From Pseudorhodoferax sp. Leaf267 (GTDB lineage: Bacteria; Pseudomonadota; Gammaproteobacteria; Burkholderiales; Burkholderiaceae_C), in assembly GCF_001422405.1 (NCBI RefSeq), contig NZ_LMMV01000004.1, forward strand, positions 12,643 to 76,642: DNA of 64,000 nt, written 5' to 3'. Numbering within the stretch: the first letter of the stretch is position 1; each line of letters starts with the position of its first letter. The position numbers and the translations under genes are program-made. This document shows positions 9,020-17,685 of the stretch, in pieces. A model generated the notes under the pieces. It was not told the origin of the DNA and did not search any database. It saw only the letters and a list, made by a program, of their open reading frames with translations.

Positions 9020-9214
9020 TTAGCCGCGCGCGCACTGCGCGCAGACGCAGGCCCGCCCGCGCTGCGCGGCCGGGATGCGCTCGAGCACGCCGGGCGCGAT
9101 GTCTGTGACCATGCACCAGCAATCGTGGACCGCGGCGGCCACGAGCCCATCGCGGGCAGCCTGCGCGGCGCAGCCGTTCTCCGCCCCGCACAAAGGGCAA
9201 CGTGCAGCGTCCAT
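9020..9214 (-). CDS. Cysteine-rich CWC family protein
   Basis: A 64-residue protein with CPLCG near the N-terminus, CWC in the middle and a closing CVCAQC, the pattern of the small cysteine-rich CWC family. The six paired cysteines look like metal ligands, probably zinc; the cellular role is not known. An in-frame ATG at 9247 would add 11 residues. Neither start has a strong ribosome site, so the start is uncertain. It is divergent from the DUF1304 gene at 9356. Confidence 0.7.
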   Translation of the reverse strand: MDAARCPLCGAENGCAAQAARDGLVAAAVHDCWCMVTDIAPGVLERIPAAQRGRACVCAQCARG

Positions 9215-9355
9215 GGCCGGCTCGGGCCACTGCGTGGGGGAGAGCATGCGGGCCAGTGTAGGGGAAGCCCCAGCGCCGGCGCCGCAGGACAACAGGCCGT
9301 TGCGGCGCCTGGCGCACCTCACAATGCGCAGGCTCGCCACAACAAGGAGAACGAG

Positions 9356-9706
9356 ATGCTCGCCAACATCCTCATCGCGCTGGTCGCGCTGCTGCACCTC
9401 TACTTTCTGGTGCTCGAGATGTTCCTGTGGGACAAGCCGTTCGGCATGAAGACCTTCAACAACACCCCCGAGAAGGCCGAGACCACCAAGGTGCTGGCGG
9501 CCAACCAGGGCCTGTACAACGGCTTCCTCGCGGCGGGCCTGCTCTGGGGCCTGAACCTGGGGCCGCAGGGCACGCACATCCAGGTGTTCTTCCTCGCCTG
9601 CGTGGTGGTGGCCGGCCTGTTCGGCGCGCTCACCGTGAACCGCAAGATCTTCTTCGTGCAGGCCTTGCCGGCCCTGCTGGCGCTGGCCGCGATCTGGCTG
9701 CGCTGA
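9356..9706 (+). CDS. DUF1304 family small membrane protein
   Basis: An integral membrane protein of 116 residues with four hydrophobic segments. The first (ANILIALVALLHLYFLVLEMFLW) and the loop KPFGMKTFNNTPE followed by LAANQGLYNGFLAAGLLWG are characteristic of DUF1304. AAGGAG lies upstream of the ATG. Function is unknown. It converges on the AI-2E permease gene, with only 7 bp between the two stop codons. Confidence 0.87.
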   Translation: MLANILIALVALLHLYFLVLEMFLWDKPFGMKTFNNTPEKAETTKVLAANQGLYNGFLAAGLLWGLNLGPQGTHIQVFFLACVVVAGLFGALTVNRKIFFVQALPALLALAAIWLR

Positions 9707-9713
9707 CGCCGCG

Positions 9714-10862
9714 TCAGGGCAGGCGGCGTAGCGGGGCCTCCAGCGCGGCAGGCTCGGGCTGGGCTGGCACGGCCGCCGCCTGGGCCAGCGCATTGGCCTG
9801 GGCCTGCTCGGTGGCGAAGATGTCCCACACGGCGATGAACATGGCCGCAATCAGCGGGCCGATCACGAAGCCGTTGAGCCCGAACAGCGCCATGCCGCCC
9901 AGCGTGCTGATCAGCACCAGGTAATCGGGCATCTTGGTGTCCTTGCCCACCAGCAGCGGGCGCAGCACGTTGTCGACCAGGCCGATCACGAGCACGCCGT
10001 AGACCACCAGGCCGATGCCCGGCAGCGTGGCGCCGGTGGCCAGCAGGTAGATCGCCACCGGCCCCCAGACCAGGCCCGCGCCCACGGCCGGCAGCAGCGA
10101 GAGGAACGCCATCAGCACGGCCCACAGCACCGGCGCGTGGATGCCCAGGACCCAGAACGCCGCACCACCCAGTGCGCCCTGCACGATGGCCACGACGATG
10201 TTGCCTTTGACCGTGGCGCGGATCACGGTGATGAACTTGCCCGAGAGGTTGCGCAGGTAGGCCGAGTTCAGCGGAATCGCATCGCGCATGCGGCGCGACA
10301 GCTTGGCCCCATCGCGCAGCAGGAAAAACAGCAGGTACAGCATGATGAAGAAGCTGACCACGAAGTCGAAGGTGTTCTGCCCGATGTTGAGCGCCTGGGT
10401 CGCGATCTTCTGGCCGCCCTCGTTGAGCGCGGCTGTCAGGCGCTGTTGCAGCACCGAGAGGTTATCGAGCCCGAAACGGCCCAGCAGTTGCGTGAGCCAG
10501 TCGGGCAGCGCGGCGTAGATCTGGTTCACGTAGCCCGAGAAGCTCACGTCGCCCTGGCGCATGCGCTCGAACAGCGCCGTGCCCTCCTGGATCAGCGAAG
10601 CGGTGATCAGCGACAGCGGCAGGAACACCAGCACCAGGATGAGCAGCAACGTCAGCAGCGCGGCCAGCGTGGGCCGGTTGCGGGTCTTGATGAGCAGCCG
10701 GCGGTACAGCGGCGAGAACACGATGGCGAGCACCGCGCCCCAGAACACCGCGCCGTAGAACGGCAGCAGGATCCAGACGAAAGCCACCGAGACGGCGAGC
10801 AGCAACAGCATGAACGCCTTTTGCTCCAGGGCGGGCGGCGATTCGGGGGGCAGGGAGTTCAT
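9714..10862 (-). CDS. AI-2E family transporter (PerM/TqsA-like permease)
   Basis: A polytopic inner-membrane protein of 382 residues. It has the opening helices, the amphipathic central region (LTQLLGRFGLDNLSVLQQRL) and the conserved late segment ALMAFLSLLPAVGAGLVWGP followed by VDNVLRPLLVGKDTKMPDYLVLISTLGG, which is diagnostic of the family. Members have been linked to autoinducer-2 export, Na+/H+ exchange or small-solute permeation, so the substrate here is open. The open frame continues far upstream, but the ATG at 10862 matches the family N-terminus. Confidence 0.87.
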   Translation of the reverse strand: MNSLPPESPPALEQKAFMLLLLAVSVAFVWILLPFYGAVFWGAVLAIVFSPLYRRLLIKTRNRPTLAALLTLLLILVLVFLPLSLITASLIQEGTALFERMRQGDVSFSGYVNQIYAALPDWLTQLLGRFGLDNLSVLQQRLTAALNEGGQKIATQALNIGQNTFDFVVSFFIMLYLLFFLLRDGAKLSRRMRDAIPLNSAYLRNLSGKFITVIRATVKGNIVVAIVQGALGGAAFWVLGIHAPVLWAVLMAFLSLLPAVGAGLVWGPVAIYLLATGATLPGIGLVVYGVLVIGLVDNVLRPLLVGKDTKMPDYLVLISTLGGMALFGLNGFVIGPLIAAMFIAVWDIFATEQAQANALAQAAAVPAQPEPAALEAPLRRLP

Positions 10863-11062
10863 GGTGTTCGAGGATGGCAAGGTGGGCCGGATCGTATCGG
10901 GAATCGCGGAGCGGGCTTGTGGGACGGGGGCGCATGCCGCAGGCCGGAGGGCAGGGCGGGAAGGCTGATTGCGTGCAACGTAGCGCCGGCAACGTCGCCG
11001 ACATCCTTGCATTTGTGGAACTTCACTCCATGAATTGCATGGATCAATAGGAGCAGGACCAC

Positions 11063-12235
11063 CTATGCAAAGTCCCGCCAGCTCATCACCTGGACATCCC
11101 CCACCACGTAACTGTCGTGACCCCCGTACACCACCGTCGCGGGCGCTGCCGATGCTCCCGCGTAGGTTCTCCAGCGGGCGGCGGCGTGCGTCCAGTCGCT
11201 GGCAAAGGTGGCGCCCGACTTGATCTCGACGGCGTGCAGCAGCCCGGCATGCTCGAACACCAGGTCGATCTCGGTACCGTGGTTGTCGCGCCAGAAATAG
11301 AGGTCGGCATCGAGCCCGCGGTTGAAGCGGTACTTCAGCGTTTCGCTGACGACCCAGCATTCGAAGATGGCGCCGCGCATCGCGTGGGTGGCCAGGGTCT
11401 GCGGGCTGTCGATGCGCAGCAGGTGGCACAGCAGGCCGGTGTCCAGGAAGTACAGCTTGGGCGTCTTGACCAGTCGCTTGCCCAGGTTCTGGTGAAAGGG
11501 CTGCAGCAGGCGCACGACGTAGCTGGCTTCCAGCACGCTCAACCAGCTGCGCGCCGTGGGCTGGCTGATGCCGCAATCCGCGGCCAGCGCGGCCAGGTTG
11601 AGCAAGCTGCCGGTGCGCGACGCACACATGAGCACGAAGCGCTGGAACAGCGACAGGTTGGTGACCTCCAATACCTGCCGGACGTCGCGCTCGATGTAGC
11701 TGGCGATGTAGGCGCTGAACCACTGGCTGGGCAGGGCCGCGGCGGTGCGCCGGGCGTCGAACAGGGCCGGATAGCCGCCCTGCCACACTGTCTGCTCCAT
11801 GGACGACGCATCGGAGCTTGCCGCGCCGATCTCGGCCAGCGACAGCGGCAGCAGTTGCAGGCTGCCGGCGCGCCCCGCCAGCGACTGGCTGATGCGGTCG
11901 CGCAAGCCGAACTGCTGCGACCCCGTGATGATGAAGTCGCCCATGCGGCCGCGCGTGTCGACCACGCCCTGCAGGTACGAGAGCAGCTCGGGCGCACGCT
12001 GCACCTCGTCCAGAATCGCGCCCTGCGGCAGGTTGGCGAAGAGCTGGCGCGGGTCGGCCAGCGCCCGTTCGCGCGTGTCGATGTCTTCCAGCGACAGGTA
12101 GGGCTTGGCGGGAAACGCCATGCGCGCCAGCGTGGTCTTGCCGGATTGGCGCGGCCCCGTCAGCGCCAGCACCGGGAAGGCCGATGCCAGGCGCATGAGC
12201 AGGGCGTGGGCATGGCGGGGGAGCGGATCTGTCAT
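11063..12235 (-). CDS. AAA-family ATPase with DUF4143 C-terminal domain
   Basis: A 390-residue protein of the ATP-binding/DUF4143 type. Walker A is GPRQSGKT (about residues 27-34) and Walker B is GAILDEVQ (Asp76-Glu77). The middle has HTH-like helices (AALAADCGISQPTARSWL). The C-terminal segment EIDLVFE...AVEIKSG (about 320-340) has the D...E-x-K layout of PD-(D/E)XK nuclease folds. The biochemical role of this family is not settled; members are scattered by horizontal transfer and turn up in poorly conserved loci. The start codon lies inside a palindrome (see 12234-12274), suggesting self-regulation. Confidence 0.85.
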   Translation of the reverse strand: MTDPLPRHAHALLMRLASAFPVLALTGPRQSGKTTLARMAFPAKPYLSLEDIDTRERALADPRQLFANLPQGAILDEVQRAPELLSYLQGVVDTRGRMGDFIITGSQQFGLRDRISQSLAGRAGSLQLLPLSLAEIGAASSDASSMEQTVWQGGYPALFDARRTAAALPSQWFSAYIASYIERDVRQVLEVTNLSLFQRFVLMCASRTGSLLNLAALAADCGISQPTARSWLSVLEASYVVRLLQPFHQNLGKRLVKTPKLYFLDTGLLCHLLRIDSPQTLATHAMRGAIFECWVVSETLKYRFNRGLDADLYFWRDNHGTEIDLVFEHAGLLHAVEIKSGATFASDWTHAAARWRTYAGASAAPATVVYGGHDSYVVGDVQVMSWRDFA

Positions 12236-12274
12236 TTGTACAAATCCAAAATTAAATTTTGAAATTGTACAAAT
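12234..12274 (-). promoter_or_regulatory. Repeated TTGTACAA boxes at the DUF4143 start
   Basis: Two TTGTACAA palindromes are centred 29 bp apart, at 12236-12243 and 12265-12272, in an AT-rich island. The first extends to the perfect 12-mer ATTTGTACAAAT (12234-12245), whose first base pairs belong to the start codon of the DUF4143 gene. Read on the minus strand they are also direct repeats of GATTTGTACAA. No ribosome site is visible between them and the ATG. A dimeric regulator bound here would block both transcription and translation start. Confidence 0.6.
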
Positions 12275-12310
12275 CTTCCTATAGCCGTTCCATCGGCTCA
12301 GCTTGCCGAA

Positions 12311-12342
12311 GCACAAAAACAAGCGGCGCCATTGGCGCCGTT
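12311..12342 (-). terminator. Rho-independent terminator of glcB
   Basis: On the minus strand a 7-bp stem CGGCGCC/GGCGCCG (12324-12330 with 12334-12340, loop of 3) is followed by CTTGTTTTTGTG. It lies 21 bp after the malate synthase stop codon, as expected for its terminator. Confidence 0.7.
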
Positions 12343-12362
12343 CGTTTACGCTGGGGCCGACC

Positions 12363-14558
12363 TCACCCCGCCTTCACCTTCAACCGCCAGGCATGCAGCA
12401 GCGGCTCGGTGTAGCCGCTCGGCTGCTCCTTGCCCTTGAACACCAGGTCCAGCGCCGCCTGGTAGGCCGCGCCCTGCGGGTTGCCGGCCATCTTGCGGTA
12501 CAGCGGGTCGTCCGCGTTCTGCCCATCGACCACGGCGGCCATGCGCTCGAAAGTGGACTTCACCTGCGCCTCGGTCACCACGCCGTGGTGCAGCCAGTTG
12601 GCGATGTGCTGGCTGCTGATGCGCAGCGTGGCGCGGTCTTCCATGAGGCCCACGTTGTGAATGTCGGGCACCTTGGAGCAGCCCACGCCCTGGTCGATCC
12701 AGCGCACCACGTAACCGAGGATGCCCTGGGCGTTGTTGTCCAGTTCCTGCTGCTTCTCGGCATCGGACCAGTTCGGCGTGGCCGTAACGGGGATGCTCAA
12801 GAGCTTGTTCAGGATGTCGGCACGCTCGGCGGCCACGTCGGTCTGCTCCAGGCCCTTCTGGATGTCGGCCACGTTGACCTGGTGGTAGTGCAGCGCATGC
12901 AGCGTGGCGGCCGTGGGGCTGGGCACCCAGGCGGTGTTGGCGCCGGCCTTGGGCTGGGCGATCTTCTGCTCGAGCATGGCGGCCATCAGGTCGGGCATGG
13001 CCCACATGCCCTTGCCGATCTGCGCCTTGCCGCGCAGGCCGCAGGCCAGGCCGACCAGCACGTTGTTCTTCTCGTAGGCCTGGATCCAGGCCGTGCTCTT
13101 CATGTCGCCCTTGCGCAGCATGGGGCCGGCCAGCATGGCGGTGTGCATCTCGTCGCCGGTGCGGTCCAGAAAGCCGGTGTTGATGAAGGCCACGCGGCTG
13201 GCGGCCGCGGCGATGCAGGCCTGCAAATTCACGCTGGTGCGGCGCTCCTCGTCCATGATGCCGAGCTTGACGGTGCTGTCGGCCAGGCCCAGCAGCTGCT
13301 CGACACGGCCGAACAGTTCGCTGGCGAAGGCCACCTCGGCCGGGCCGTGCATCTTGGGCTTGACGATGTAGACCGATCCGGTGCGCGAGTTGCGCACGGT
13401 CTGGCCGGCTTTGGGCTTCAAGTCATGCAGCGCGATGGTGGTCGTGATGACCGCGTCCATGATGCCTTCGGGGATTTCCTTGGTCGTGCCGTCGGCGGCC
13501 TGGTACAGGATGGCCGGGTTGGTCATCAGGTGGCCCACATTGCGCAGGAACATCAGCGAGCGGCCGTGCAGCGTGACGGGCTTGCCGTCGGCCCCGGTGT
13601 ACTGGCGATCCGGGTTCAGGCCGCGCGTGAAGGTCTTGCCGCCCTTGGCGACTTCTTCGGTCAGCGTGCCTTGCAGGATGCCGAGCCAGTTGCTGTAGGC
13701 CAGTTCCTTGTCCTCGGCATCGACCACGGCGACCGAGTCTTCCAGGTCGAGGATGGTGGACAGGGCCGCTTCCATCACCACGTCGCTGACGCCGGCCGGG
13801 TCGGTCTTGCCGATGGCCGTGCTGCGGTCGATCTGGATGTCGATGTGGTTGCCGTTGTGCTTGAGCAGCACCGAGGTGGGCGCCTCGGCCGCGCCCTGGT
13901 AGCCGATGAACTGCGAGGCGTCGGCCAGCCCCGTGGCGCCCTCGCCCAGTTGCACCACCAGCTTGCCGCCTTCGACGCGGTAGCCCGTGGCTTCGATGTG
14001 CGTGCCGCTGGCCAGCGGTGCGGCCTGGTTCAGCACGTTGCGCGCGAACGCGATGACCTTGGCGCCGCGCACGGGGTTGTAGCCCTTGCCCTTCTCGGCG
14101 CCGTCGGTCTCGGGAATGGCGTCGGTGCCGTACAGCGCGTCGTACAGCGAGCCCCAGCGCGCATTGGCCGCGTTCAGCGCGTAGCGCGCGTTCAGGATGG
14201 GCACGACGAGCTGCGGGCCGGCCTGGATGGCGAGTTCGGCATCGACGTTGGTCGTCGTGGCCTTGGTGCCGGCCGGCACGGGCACGAGGTAGCCGATCTT
14301 TTCCAGAAAGGCCTGGTAGGCCGGCATGTCGGCGATGGGGCCAGGGTGGGCGGTGTGCCAGGCGTCGATCTCGGTCTGCAGGCGGTCGCGCTCGGCCAGC
14401 AGGGCGATGTTCTTGGGCGCCAGGTCGCCGACGATGGCGTCGAAGCCCTTCCAGAACGCCGCCGCCTCGATGCCGGTGCCGGGCAGCACCTTGTCTTCGA
14501 CGAAACGGACCAGGTTGGTCGCGACCTGGAGGCGGTGTAAGGTAGTGCGTGCGGTCAT
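12363..14558 (-). CDS. glcB: Malate synthase G
   Basis: The enzyme condenses glyoxylate with acetyl-CoA to give malate, in glyoxylate or glycolate assimilation. The 731-residue length is normal for the monomeric G isoform. Recognisable blocks include [17 protein letters not shown] and [45 protein letters not shown]-like [20 protein letters not shown], and the C-terminal [20 protein letters not shown]. The start is the ATG at 14558, giving [22 protein letters not shown]; the open frame extends 55 codons further without similarity. The gene is monocistronic with its own terminator at 12311 and a leader hairpin at 14599. Confidence 0.95.
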   Translation of the reverse strand: MTARTTLHRLQVATNLVRFVEDKVLPGTGIEAAAFWKGFDAIVGDLAPKNIALLAERDRLQTEIDAWHTAHPGPIADMPAYQAFLEKIGYLVPVPAGTKATTTNVDAELAIQAGPQLVVPILNARYALNAANARWGSLYDALYGTDAIPETDGAEKGKGYNPVRGAKVIAFARNVLNQAAPLASGTHIEATGYRVEGGKLVVQLGEGATGLADASQFIGYQGAAEAPTSVLLKHNGNHIDIQIDRSTAIGKTDPAGVSDVVMEAALSTILDLEDSVAVVDAEDKELAYSNWLGILQGTLTEEVAKGGKTFTRGLNPDRQYTGADGKPVTLHGRSLMFLRNVGHLMTNPAILYQAADGTTKEIPEGIMDAVITTTIALHDLKPKAGQTVRNSRTGSVYIVKPKMHGPAEVAFASELFGRVEQLLGLADSTVKLGIMDEERRTSVNLQACIAAAASRVAFINTGFLDRTGDEMHTAMLAGPMLRKGDMKSTAWIQAYEKNNVLVGLACGLRGKAQIGKGMWAMPDLMAAMLEQKIAQPKAGANTAWVPSPTAATLHALHYHQVNVADIQKGLEQTDVAAERADILNKLLSIPVTATPNWSDAEKQQELDNNAQGILGYVVRWIDQGVGCSKVPDIHNVGLMEDRATLRISSQHIANWLHHGVVTEAQVKSTFERMAAVVDGQNADDPLYRKMAGNPQGAAYQAALDLVFKGKEQPSGYTEPLLHAWRLKVKAG

Positions 14559-14598
14559 GGTGCTGGCCTTTCGAGTTCCGTGGAACGACGGGTGAAGC

Positions 14599-14625
14599 AA
14601 AAACGGAGCCGCGCACGGGCGCGGC
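14599..14625 (-). promoter_or_regulatory. Terminator-like hairpin in the glcB leader
   Basis: In the minus-strand transcript a perfect 7-bp GC stem (GCCGCGC 14608-14614 with GCGCGGC 14619-14625, loop of 4) is followed four bases later by five U (14599-14603). It lies about 40 bases before the glcB ATG. The upstream gene is divergent, so the hairpin does not end another transcript. It could act as an attenuator of glcB; the four-base gap makes it a weak terminator. Confidence 0.45.
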
Positions 14626-14791
14626 GAACCACCGACTGTAGAGGACGCACCGCCCGCGATTGCCCATCGGGCTGGCGCGTCATCTGTGACCTGGACGATG
14701 GTAATCGGAGCCAAGTCCGCCAAAAACCGATGGCCCAGCGGCGCAATGCCGCCCGGGCCAGCCCTTCATCGACGAACCGGAAAGCTTGCCC

Positions 14792-15940
14792 ATGGCCCGA
14801 CTGAACCCCGCCGCGCTGCAGCGCCTGTCCCAGGTGCTGCAGCAGCACATCGACAACGGGCGCATCCCGGGCGCGGTCGCGCTGGTGGCGGCCGGCGGCG
14901 AGGTGCAGCACTTCGAGGCCCTTGGCCGGCGCGACCCGGCCAGCGGCCAGGCCATGGCGCCCGACGCCGTGTTCCGCATCTATTCGATGACCAAGCCCAT
15001 CGTCTCGCTGGCCGCGCTGATGCTGGCCGAGGCCGGGCAGCTGCAGCTGGTGGACACGGTCGCGCAGTACCTGCCGGAGTTCGCCGAGACGCCGGTGGGC
15101 GTGGAGCGCGACGGCGTACTGTTGCACGAGCGCCCACTGCGCCCTGCCACGGTGCACGACCTGCTGCGCCACACGGCCGGCCTGACCTACGAGTTCGTCG
15201 GCAACGGGCCCGTGCACCGGCTCTACCAGGGGGCCGACCTGGCCGACCGCTCGCGCAGCAACCGCGCCTTCTGCCAGGCGCTGGCCCAGCTGCCGCTGGT
15301 GGCCCAGCCCGGCACGCTGTGGGAATACAGCCGCGCCACCGACGTGCTGGGCGCCGTGCTCGAAGTGGCCAGCGGCGAGCCGCTGGGCCAGCTGCTGCAG
15401 CGGCTCATCCTGGGGCCGCTGGGCATGGCCGATACCGGCTTCAGCCTCTCGCCCGAGGCACAGGCGCGCATCGCCGAGCCGTTCGCGCACTGCCCGGACA
15501 GCGGCCAGCGCGTCGTGATGATGGACGCGACCATCGTGCCCGCCTTCGAGTCGGGCGGCGGCGGCCTGCTGTCCACGGCCGGCGACTACCTGCGCTTCCT
15601 GCAGTTGCTGCGCAACCGCGGCTGTTTCGAGGGCCGGCGCCTGGTGTCGCGCACCACCATCGACTGGATGACGGCCGACCATCTGGGCGCCATTCCACCC
15701 AGCGGCGAGCTGCTGACGCCGGGCCACGGCTTCGGCCTGGGCGTGGCCGTGCGCCGCGGCGCGGGCCTGGCGCCGCAGCCGGGTGCGCCGGGCATGTACT
15801 TCTGGAGCGGCATCGGCGGCACCTCGTTCTTCGTGGACCCGCAGGAGGACGTGTTCGCCATGCTGCTGACGCAGGCGCCGAACCAGCGCATCTATTTCCG
15901 AAACCTGTTCCGCCATCTGGTCTATGCGGCGGTCGAGTAA
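14792..15940 (+). CDS. Serine hydrolase of the beta-lactamase/esterase (EstB-like) family
   Basis: A 382-residue class C beta-lactamase-fold protein with Ser65-x-x-Lys68 in YSMTKP and the tyrosine of WEYSRATDVLG (about 179) as second motif. Family VIII esterases of this kind hydrolyse short esters, and some act on beta-lactams or peptides. No signal peptide is visible, so it is likely cytoplasmic. GGAAAG lies 7 bases before the chosen ATG; a TTG six bases earlier is less likely. It is 9 bp upstream of the DUF3016 gene and divergent from glcB. Confidence 0.87.
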   Translation: MARLNPAALQRLSQVLQQHIDNGRIPGAVALVAAGGEVQHFEALGRRDPASGQAMAPDAVFRIYSMTKPIVSLAALMLAEAGQLQLVDTVAQYLPEFAETPVGVERDGVLLHERPLRPATVHDLLRHTAGLTYEFVGNGPVHRLYQGADLADRSRSNRAFCQALAQLPLVAQPGTLWEYSRATDVLGAVLEVASGEPLGQLLQRLILGPLGMADTGFSLSPEAQARIAEPFAHCPDSGQRVVMMDATIVPAFESGGGGLLSTAGDYLRFLQLLRNRGCFEGRRLVSRTTIDWMTADHLGAIPPSGELLTPGHGFGLGVAVRRGAGLAPQPGAPGMYFWSGIGGTSFFVDPQEDVFAMLLTQAPNQRIYFRNLFRHLVYAAVE

Positions 15941-15949
15941 AACCTGGGC

Positions 15950-16522
15950 ATGACCAAGCTTCAACCCCCTGTGACCACCGGCCACTGGCGCTGGCTGGTG
16001 CTGGCCGCGGCCTGCGCGCTGGCCGCCTGCGCCAACCCGTTCGCGGGCAGGCCGATGGACACGCAGATGCGCGCGGGCGTGGCCGCCGGCACCGTCAGCG
16101 TGACCTACGGCGACCCGGCACGGTTCAGCGATGCGCGCGACGGCCGGCACGAGAGCGACAGCGCGCGCCGCGCCTGGCTGGACGCGCTCAGCGAACACCT
16201 GTCCGAGCGCGCCGCGGCTGCCCTGCCGACCGGCGAGCGGCTCGAAGTGCACCTCACCGACGTGAAGCGCGCCGGCAGCTTCGAGCCCTGGCGCGGCGCG
16301 CAGGCCGCCGACCTGCGCGTGGTGCGCGACATCTACCCGCCGCGCATCGACCTCGATTTCAAGCGCCTGGCCGCCAACGGCCGCGTGCTGCAAAGCGGCA
16401 GCCGCCAGCTGCGCGACCTCAATTTCATGATGCGGCCCAGCCCTTACGCGAACGACCCCCTGCGCTTCGAGAAGGTGCTGGTCGACGACTGGGTGGGCAG
16501 GGAATTCAGCGCGCGGCGCTGA
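15950..16522 (+). CDS. DUF3016 family lipoprotein
   Basis: A 190-residue protein with an N-terminal hydrophobic stretch and a lipobox (LAACAN), so it is probably anchored in the envelope. VSVTYGDPARFSDARDG, HLSERAAAALPTGERLEVHLTDVKRAGSFEPW and IDLDFKRLAANGRVLQSGSRQLRDLNF are the conserved DUF3016 blocks. No activity is known for the family. It follows the serine hydrolase by 9 bp and is probably cotranscribed with it. Confidence 0.82.
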   Translation: MTKLQPPVTTGHWRWLVLAAACALAACANPFAGRPMDTQMRAGVAAGTVSVTYGDPARFSDARDGRHESDSARRAWLDALSEHLSERAAAALPTGERLEVHLTDVKRAGSFEPWRGAQAADLRVVRDIYPPRIDLDFKRLAANGRVLQSGSRQLRDLNFMMRPSPYANDPLRFEKVLVDDWVGREFSARR

Positions 16523-16535
16523 TGCGTCGGCTGCG

Positions 16536-17546
16536 TCAGTCCGCGTAGACGCCGGCGGCGCGGATCACGGGGCCCCACTTCGCGATCTCCGACGTGAGCC
16601 AGGTCTTGAGCCCGTCTGGCGACTGCTTGGACTCGGGCACCACCTCGGCGCCCAGGTCGGCCATGCGGCTCACGAAGGCCGGGTCCTTCAGCGCCACGTG
16701 CAGCGCCGCGTTGAAGCGTTCGATGGCAGCGGCCGGCGTGCCCTTGGGTGCGTAGATGCCGTGCCAGACCACGACCTCGAAATCCTTGAGCCCCTGCTGC
16801 GCGAGCGTGGGCGCGTCCGGCAAGGCGCGCACGCGGTCCTTGGTTGTGACGCCGAACAGCTTGACCGAGCCGGCCTTGATGTGCGGCGTGGTCTGCGTGG
16901 TCTGGTCGCACAGGATGTCGACCTGCCCGCCCAGCAGCGCATTCATGGCCGGCGCCGTGCCCGAGAACGGCACGGTCGTCACCTCGGCGCCCACGGCCTT
17001 CTGGAACAGCATGCCGCACAGGTGCGACACCGCGCCCAGCCCCGCGTTCGCCAGGTTGGCCTTGCCCGGGTTGGCCTTGAGCCAGGCCATCAGCTCCTGC
17101 AGGTTGTTGGCCGGCAAGTCCTTGCGGCCCAGCAGCGTCATGGGCACGTCGACGACCTGGCTCACGTACTCGAAGTCGGTCAGCGGGTTGAAGCTCATCT
17201 TGCGGTACAGCGCCGGCGCGGTCGACATGCCGTTGTGGTGCAGCAGCAGCGTGTAGCCGTCGGGTGCCGACCTGGCGACCAACGCCGAGGCCACCGTGCC
17301 GCCCGCGCCGACCTTGTTCTCCACGATCACCGTCTGGCCCAACTGGCGGCCCAGCAGCGTGCCCAGCGTGCGCGCGACCACGTCGGTCGGCCCGCCGGCC
17401 GCGAAGGGCACGACCAGCGTGATGGGCTTGTTCGGGTAGGCCTGCGCATGGCTGGCCAGCGCGCCGAGCGCGAGGGCCGGGCCCAGCAGGGCCGCGAACG
17501 CGCGGCGGGACCAGGGGCGGGGCGAGGTGGGCAGCGACAGGGGCAT
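16536..17546 (-). CDS. Bug-family (TctC-like) periplasmic solute-binding protein
   Basis: A 336-residue exported binding protein. The signal region has twin arginines (SRRAFAALLGPALALGALASHAQA), and the mature part opens YPNKPITLVVPFAAGGPTDVVAR as in other Bug proteins. The conserved loop following it binds carboxylate groups. Substrate is unknown and no transport partners are adjacent. It lies between two plus-strand genes, so it is likely transcribed on its own. Its stop is 13 bp from that of the DUF3016 gene. Confidence 0.9.
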   Translation of the reverse strand: MPLSLPTSPRPWSRRAFAALLGPALALGALASHAQAYPNKPITLVVPFAAGGPTDVVARTLGTLLGRQLGQTVIVENKVGAGGTVASALVARSAPDGYTLLLHHNGMSTAPALYRKMSFNPLTDFEYVSQVVDVPMTLLGRKDLPANNLQELMAWLKANPGKANLANAGLGAVSHLCGMLFQKAVGAEVTTVPFSGTAPAMNALLGGQVDILCDQTTQTTPHIKAGSVKLFGVTTKDRVRALPDAPTLAQQGLKDFEVVVWHGIYAPKGTPAAAIERFNAALHVALKDPAFVSRMADLGAEVVPESKQSPDGLKTWLTSEIAKWGPVIRAAGVYAD

Positions 17547-17685
17547 GGTGGCAGCGTCCGGGGGATGGGGAAGGGAGCCGGCAGTCTGCGGGCGACGCCC
17601 CGGCGGGGCAAGCGCGTTATCCCGCAGCCGGCCCGGCGCTTCGCGGGATACTCGGCGCCGTCATCAATTGCCAGATTCCCTCCGA

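Noticed and set aside
9714-11786. Apparent 690-residue protein joining the AI-2E permease to an upstream segment
   Set aside because: The upstream part is an out-of-frame shadow of the DUF4143 gene. Family similarity begins at the ATG at 10862.
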